Shown: positions 7,957 to 9,816 of the stretch, in pieces | How positions within the stretch are numbered: position 1 is the stretch's first letter | How the letters are laid out: every line of letters begins with the position of its first letter | NCBI GenBank assembly: GCA_902798605.1 | Contig: CADBXH010000067.1 | Coordinates: 1-9,816 of the forward strand | From: an uncultured Ruminococcus sp. | GTDB taxonomy: Bacteria > Bacillota_A > Clostridia > Oscillospirales > Acutalibacteraceae | Length of the DNA stretch: 9,816 bases | Direction of reading: 5' to 3' | Made by a program: the position numbers and the translations under genes | Notes under the pieces: model-generated | The model's database searches: none | What the model saw: only the letters and a program-made list of their open reading frames with translations | What the model was told of the DNA's origin: nothing

Positions 7957-8273
7957 GTCATCATCTCCTTGTGAATCTGTGTCGTTGTGGATTTCTCCGG
8001 CAGTAGTAACTGTCGTTGAATTTCGTCTACGACTTCAAGCAGCTTTCGCTCGGTATCCGGTGATACCTTATCGGCGACCTCGTCACACAAGCGGCATAGC
8101 ATTTGATAGAATTGAAAAAAGACATCAGGCGGCACCGCCCTCGGTGCATAGCCCAATGTCCTTTGTCTGATATATTCGGATTGTGATAAACCGCAGCTCT
8201 CGGCGAGCCGGGCTATCTTCTTTTTCTCGGACTGCGTAACTCGCAGCTCGATTCTTGCGTTTTTATCTGTCAT
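7917..8273 (-). CDS. mobC: MobC-like relaxosome accessory protein (ribbon-helix-helix)
   Basis: The product has 118 residues. An N-terminal ribbon-helix-helix reads NARIELRVTQSEKKKIARLA followed by ESCGLSQSEYIRQRTLG, the pattern of MobC/MbeC-type proteins that bind oriT and help the relaxase melt or bend it. The remainder is helical (FFQFYQMLCRLCDEVADKVS) and could give dimerisation or relaxase contact. The ATG at 8273 follows AAGGA (8283-8279) by 5 bp. The 3' end overlaps the relaxase start by 40 bp, so the two are almost surely co-translated. The repeat-rich gap directly upstream is the natural binding region. Confidence 0.85.
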   Translation of the reverse strand: MTDKNARIELRVTQSEKKKIARLAESCGLSQSEYIRQRTLGYAPRAVPPDVFFQFYQMLCRLCDEVADKVSPDTERKLLEVVDEIQRQLLLPEKSTTTQIHKEMMTWQQQASGPSKDS

Positions 8274-8296
8274 TTTATTCCTTCTTTCTTCGGGTG

Positions 8297-8430
8297 TTAG
8301 GGTGTCCCTAAAGATTTACAACAGCTTTGGGCTGTTGTATTTGGAATTTGCCGTACAAATTCCCTGCTTGCTACAGTATAAGACACAGCCACGGAGTGTG
8401 ATTTTTACCGTTCTGCTGTGCCTTATACTG
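8297..8430. other. Candidate oriT: four successive inverted repeats
   Basis: Within 134 bp there are four inverted repeats. TTAGGG-TGT-CCCTAA is at 8297-8311. TACAACAGC (8317-8325) faces GCTGTTGTA (8331-8339). GGAATTTG (8343-8350) faces CAAATTCC (8356-8363) with loop CCGTA. CAGTATAAGACACAGC (8374-8389) faces GCTGTGCCTTATACTG (8415-8430), 16 bp with one A/C mismatch and a 25-nt loop. The first three are perfect. None has a U tract, so they are not simple terminators. The position directly before mobC-relaxase is where mobilizable elements keep oriT. The nick site cannot be named from sequence alone. Confidence 0.55.
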
Positions 8431-8463
8431 CTGATTAAATTTCATCTTATGATAATTTCGTTG

Positions 8464-8524
8464 TGCCGTCATTGTGACGGCAAGTTCATTCTCTATTCTG
8501 AAAAATGCCGTCATCGTGCCGTCA
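8464..8524. repeat. Four TGCCGTCA repeats in two pairs spaced 11 bp
   Basis: TGCCGTCA occurs at 8464-8471, 8506-8513 and 8517-8524, and inverted as TGACGGCA at 8475-8482. Each pair is offset by 11 bp, about one helical turn, and the pairs are 42 bp apart. The first pair forms a perfect inverted repeat with spacer TTG. The last copy contains the stop codon of the ParR-like gene. Sites of this kind suit ribbon-helix-helix proteins, so this may be a parC-like centromere bound by the ParR-like protein or a MobC site. Confidence 0.6.
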
Positions 8525-8836
8525 ATCAAACAGTTTAAGGTCGTCCATAATATCTTGTTCGGCTTCTTCCTGTTGTTCTGCGGTCAGTGCCGGAGCGTTT
8601 GTCATAGGTTGCGGAGCGAAGTTTGCTTCGGCAAAGCAAGCCCGCATTTCTTCACGAATGATATTTCGGATATCTTCCTCGTGCTGCTCTCGGGTGATCG
8701 ACTGCAAATCCACATAGTCTGCGATCGCATCTAACACAAACTGATTGCGGGATTGGTACTTCTTCACATCCAGCGTCTGCATATACTCTGCAAGAGCACG
8801 CTCTCGGGCGTCGGTCAAATCAAAACGCACTGTCAT
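8522..8836 (-). CDS. ParR-like ribbon-helix-helix partition protein
   Basis: The product has 104 residues. The N-terminal part, TVRFDLTDARERALAEYMQT followed by KYQSRNQFVLDAIADYVDLQ, has the beta strand-helix-helix layout of plasmid adaptor proteins. The C-terminal half is acidic, with a low-complexity end (EQQEEAEQDIMDDLKLFD) of the kind that could contact an actin-like filament. It follows the ParM-like gene with one base between stop and start (TAA-A-ATG), and that pairing is the main reason for the ParR call. I prefer ATG 8836, preceded by GAAGGA 10 bp upstream, over ATG 8854, which would add MKDVYK and overlap the ParM gene; the choice is not certain. If it is ParR, it would bind repeats such as those at 8464-8524 and nucleate filaments. 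Confidence 0.7.
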   Translation of the reverse strand: MTVRFDLTDARERALAEYMQTLDVKKYQSRNQFVLDAIADYVDLQSITREQHEEDIRNIIREEMRACFAEANFAPQPMTNAPALTAEQQEEAEQDIMDDLKLFD

Positions 8837-8837
8837 T

Positions 8838-9773
8838 TTATACACGTCCTTCATTCTTCGCCTCGGCTCTCAGATAAACGTCTGCGAGATATTCATAGCC
8901 TTTTGCGGCAGCGCAGATGTCGTCGATGAACTTTACACGGTCGAGATTGCCGTGATAAAAATTCTTGATCAGGCAACCGCCGCCACCGCAGACGCAGAGC
9001 GTCATCGTACTTTCATCGTAGCCGTGTTCACGCAGGCGGCGGAAGATCTCGGCGACATATTCTTCCGCAATAGCTGTGATAATCTCCAAATCGGAATTGG
9101 GAATATCCGCCGTACCTGTCCGCAGCACCTCGTCAATAAGATAGTCATTCAGCTCACGGCGAGTTTTACGCATAAAACCCTCACGAAAGGCGAGGGTACA
9201 TTGATAAGTGCCGAAATTCTCGGTGAACATCTTACCGCTTTGCGGTTTGCCATTGACAAGGTAGAGCGTGTTCATTGTGCCATTGCCGATGTCCGCAACC
9301 ATACTCAAGCCTTTGAGCGTAGATTTGATTGGAACAACAGCCGAATAACCCTGAGGATAGATTTTCACATCACAGATTCGGATATGATAATCTACATTCC
9401 GAAAAGTAAACTCTACCTCTTTGTTCTTTGACAGATATGCAGCAAAATCCGCTTTCTGTCCGCTTGTCCAAGTCAATGGCAAACCTGCGGCGATAATCAC
9501 ATCCGCTTCGGTCAATCCTTCGTCCGCAAGCTCGGTTGCGATAGCGGCGAGCGTGAGGATATAGTAATCTTCATCATTCTGCTTTTCGGGCAGAAACTCC
9601 TTATGACCTTCGCCGATCAGGAAATAGTTGCCGTTGTAGGTGAGCATATCCTTTGTAAACAGCGGCTCGCTGTCGTGGGTTGTTATACCGGTCTTAAAAC
9701 AATGGTTAGCGGTTTTCATATTGCCGTAACCGTGGTCGATACCGATAATCTTAAAATTGTTTAGTGTTTTCAT
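8838..9773 (-). CDS. parM: ParM/StbA-like actin-family ATPase
   Basis: Plasmid-type actin homologue expected to form ATP-driven filaments that push DNA copies apart. The product has 311 residues, the usual size of the StbA/ParM family. It shows the actin-fold nucleotide signatures: phosphate-1 GIDHGYGNMK (11-20) with Asp13, phosphate-2 VADIGNGTMN (159-168) with Asp161, and adenosine loop CVCGGGGCLIKNF (260-272). The interdomain stretch AAGLPLTWT (95-103) is also typical. ATG 9773 follows AAAGGA (9786-9781) by 7 bp. That ribosome site overlaps the end of the preceding gene. It is one base from the ParR-like gene, forming a type II-style partition pair inside an integrative element. Confidence 0.9.
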   Translation of the reverse strand: MKTLNNFKIIGIDHGYGNMKTANHCFKTGITTHDSEPLFTKDMLTYNGNYFLIGEGHKEFLPEKQNDEDYYILTLAAIATELADEGLTEADVIIAAGLPLTWTSGQKADFAAYLSKNKEVEFTFRNVDYHIRICDVKIYPQGYSAVVPIKSTLKGLSMVADIGNGTMNTLYLVNGKPQSGKMFTENFGTYQCTLAFREGFMRKTRRELNDYLIDEVLRTGTADIPNSDLEIITAIAEEYVAEIFRRLREHGYDESTMTLCVCGGGGCLIKNFYHGNLDRVKFIDDICAAAKGYEYLADVYLRAEAKNEGRV

Positions 9774-9777
9774 AAAA

Positions 9778-9816
9778 TCATCCTTTCAGTTTTTCGTTGT
9801 AGGCGAGTATGTCGCC
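9778..9816 (-). CDS. 3' end of an unidentified gene upstream of parM
   Basis: From the right edge the minus strand reads GDILAYNEKLKG and then TGA (9780-9778), in an open frame. It ends 4 bp before the ATG of the ParM-like gene, whose ribosome site lies within its last codons. The tight packing argues for a real operon member. Twelve residues do not identify it. Confidence 0.4.
   Translation of the reverse strand, partial: GDILAYNEKLKG

Noticed and set aside
8297..8524. CRISPR array
   Set aside because: The repeats are 6-16 bp inverted or 8-bp direct units without regular spacers of 30-40 bp and no cas genes are nearby.
8745..9431. Plus-strand 228-codon open frame
   Set aside because: It is the antisense of the ParM/ParR-like genes, which have clear motifs and ribosome sites. 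No recognisable domain or start signal on the plus strand.

Overview
The window looks like chromosomal DNA of a gut-type Clostridia (Oscillospiraceae/Ruminococcus-like Bacillota). This rests on near-consensus sigma-A promoters with TTGACA/TATAAT boxes and 17-18 bp spacers, strong AGGAGG ribosome sites with some GTG and TTG starts, and gene families typical of that group (DUF6442/XRE pairs, VanZ, a Tn4451-type large serine recombinase, a StbA/ParM-like actin). The assignment is inferred from these features, not from a database match.

Left part (1-1519, minus strand): the first 471 residues of an AMP-forming acyl-CoA synthetase that runs off the window, with its own promoter (1491-1519) and a 10-bp palindrome in its leader.

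Middle part (1529-3490): a short accessory stretch that looks partly decayed. It holds a C-terminal remnant resembling an Arc-type ribbon-helix-helix protein, a two-way terminator, an HxlR-family regulator broken by an in-frame TAG and lacking an in-frame start, an intact two-gene operon (small three-helix membrane protein plus Cro/CI-type regulator), and a VanZ-family gene with a one-base frameshift. The operon's promoter is embedded in three copies of a 17-bp repeat, and a related motif lies just before the VanZ promoter.

Boundary (3491-3784): a promoter, a stretch ending in what looks like the 3' half of a tRNA (T-arm, acceptor 3' strand and CCA), and a strong terminator, together a transcription unit of about 150 nt. 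A second plus-strand terminator hairpin follows, just before the recombinase stop codon.

Right part (3785-9816, all minus strand): the integration, mobilization and partition module of an integrative mobilizable or conjugative element. In transcription order it has the tail of an unknown gene, a ParM/StbA-like actin ATPase, a ParR-like ribbon-helix-helix protein, a 248-bp gap packed with inverted and direct repeats (candidate oriT and/or centromere), a MobC-like accessory protein, a MobP-type relaxase, a ParB-family protein, a small TnpW-like protein and a large serine recombinase. The genes overlap or nearly touch, so most are probably translationally coupled. In the inferred scheme the recombinase excises and integrates the element, MobC and the relaxase process oriT in the excised circle so a helper system can transfer it, and the ParM/ParR and ParB proteins would stabilise the circular form. 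No type IV secretion genes are visible, but the element continues past the right edge.
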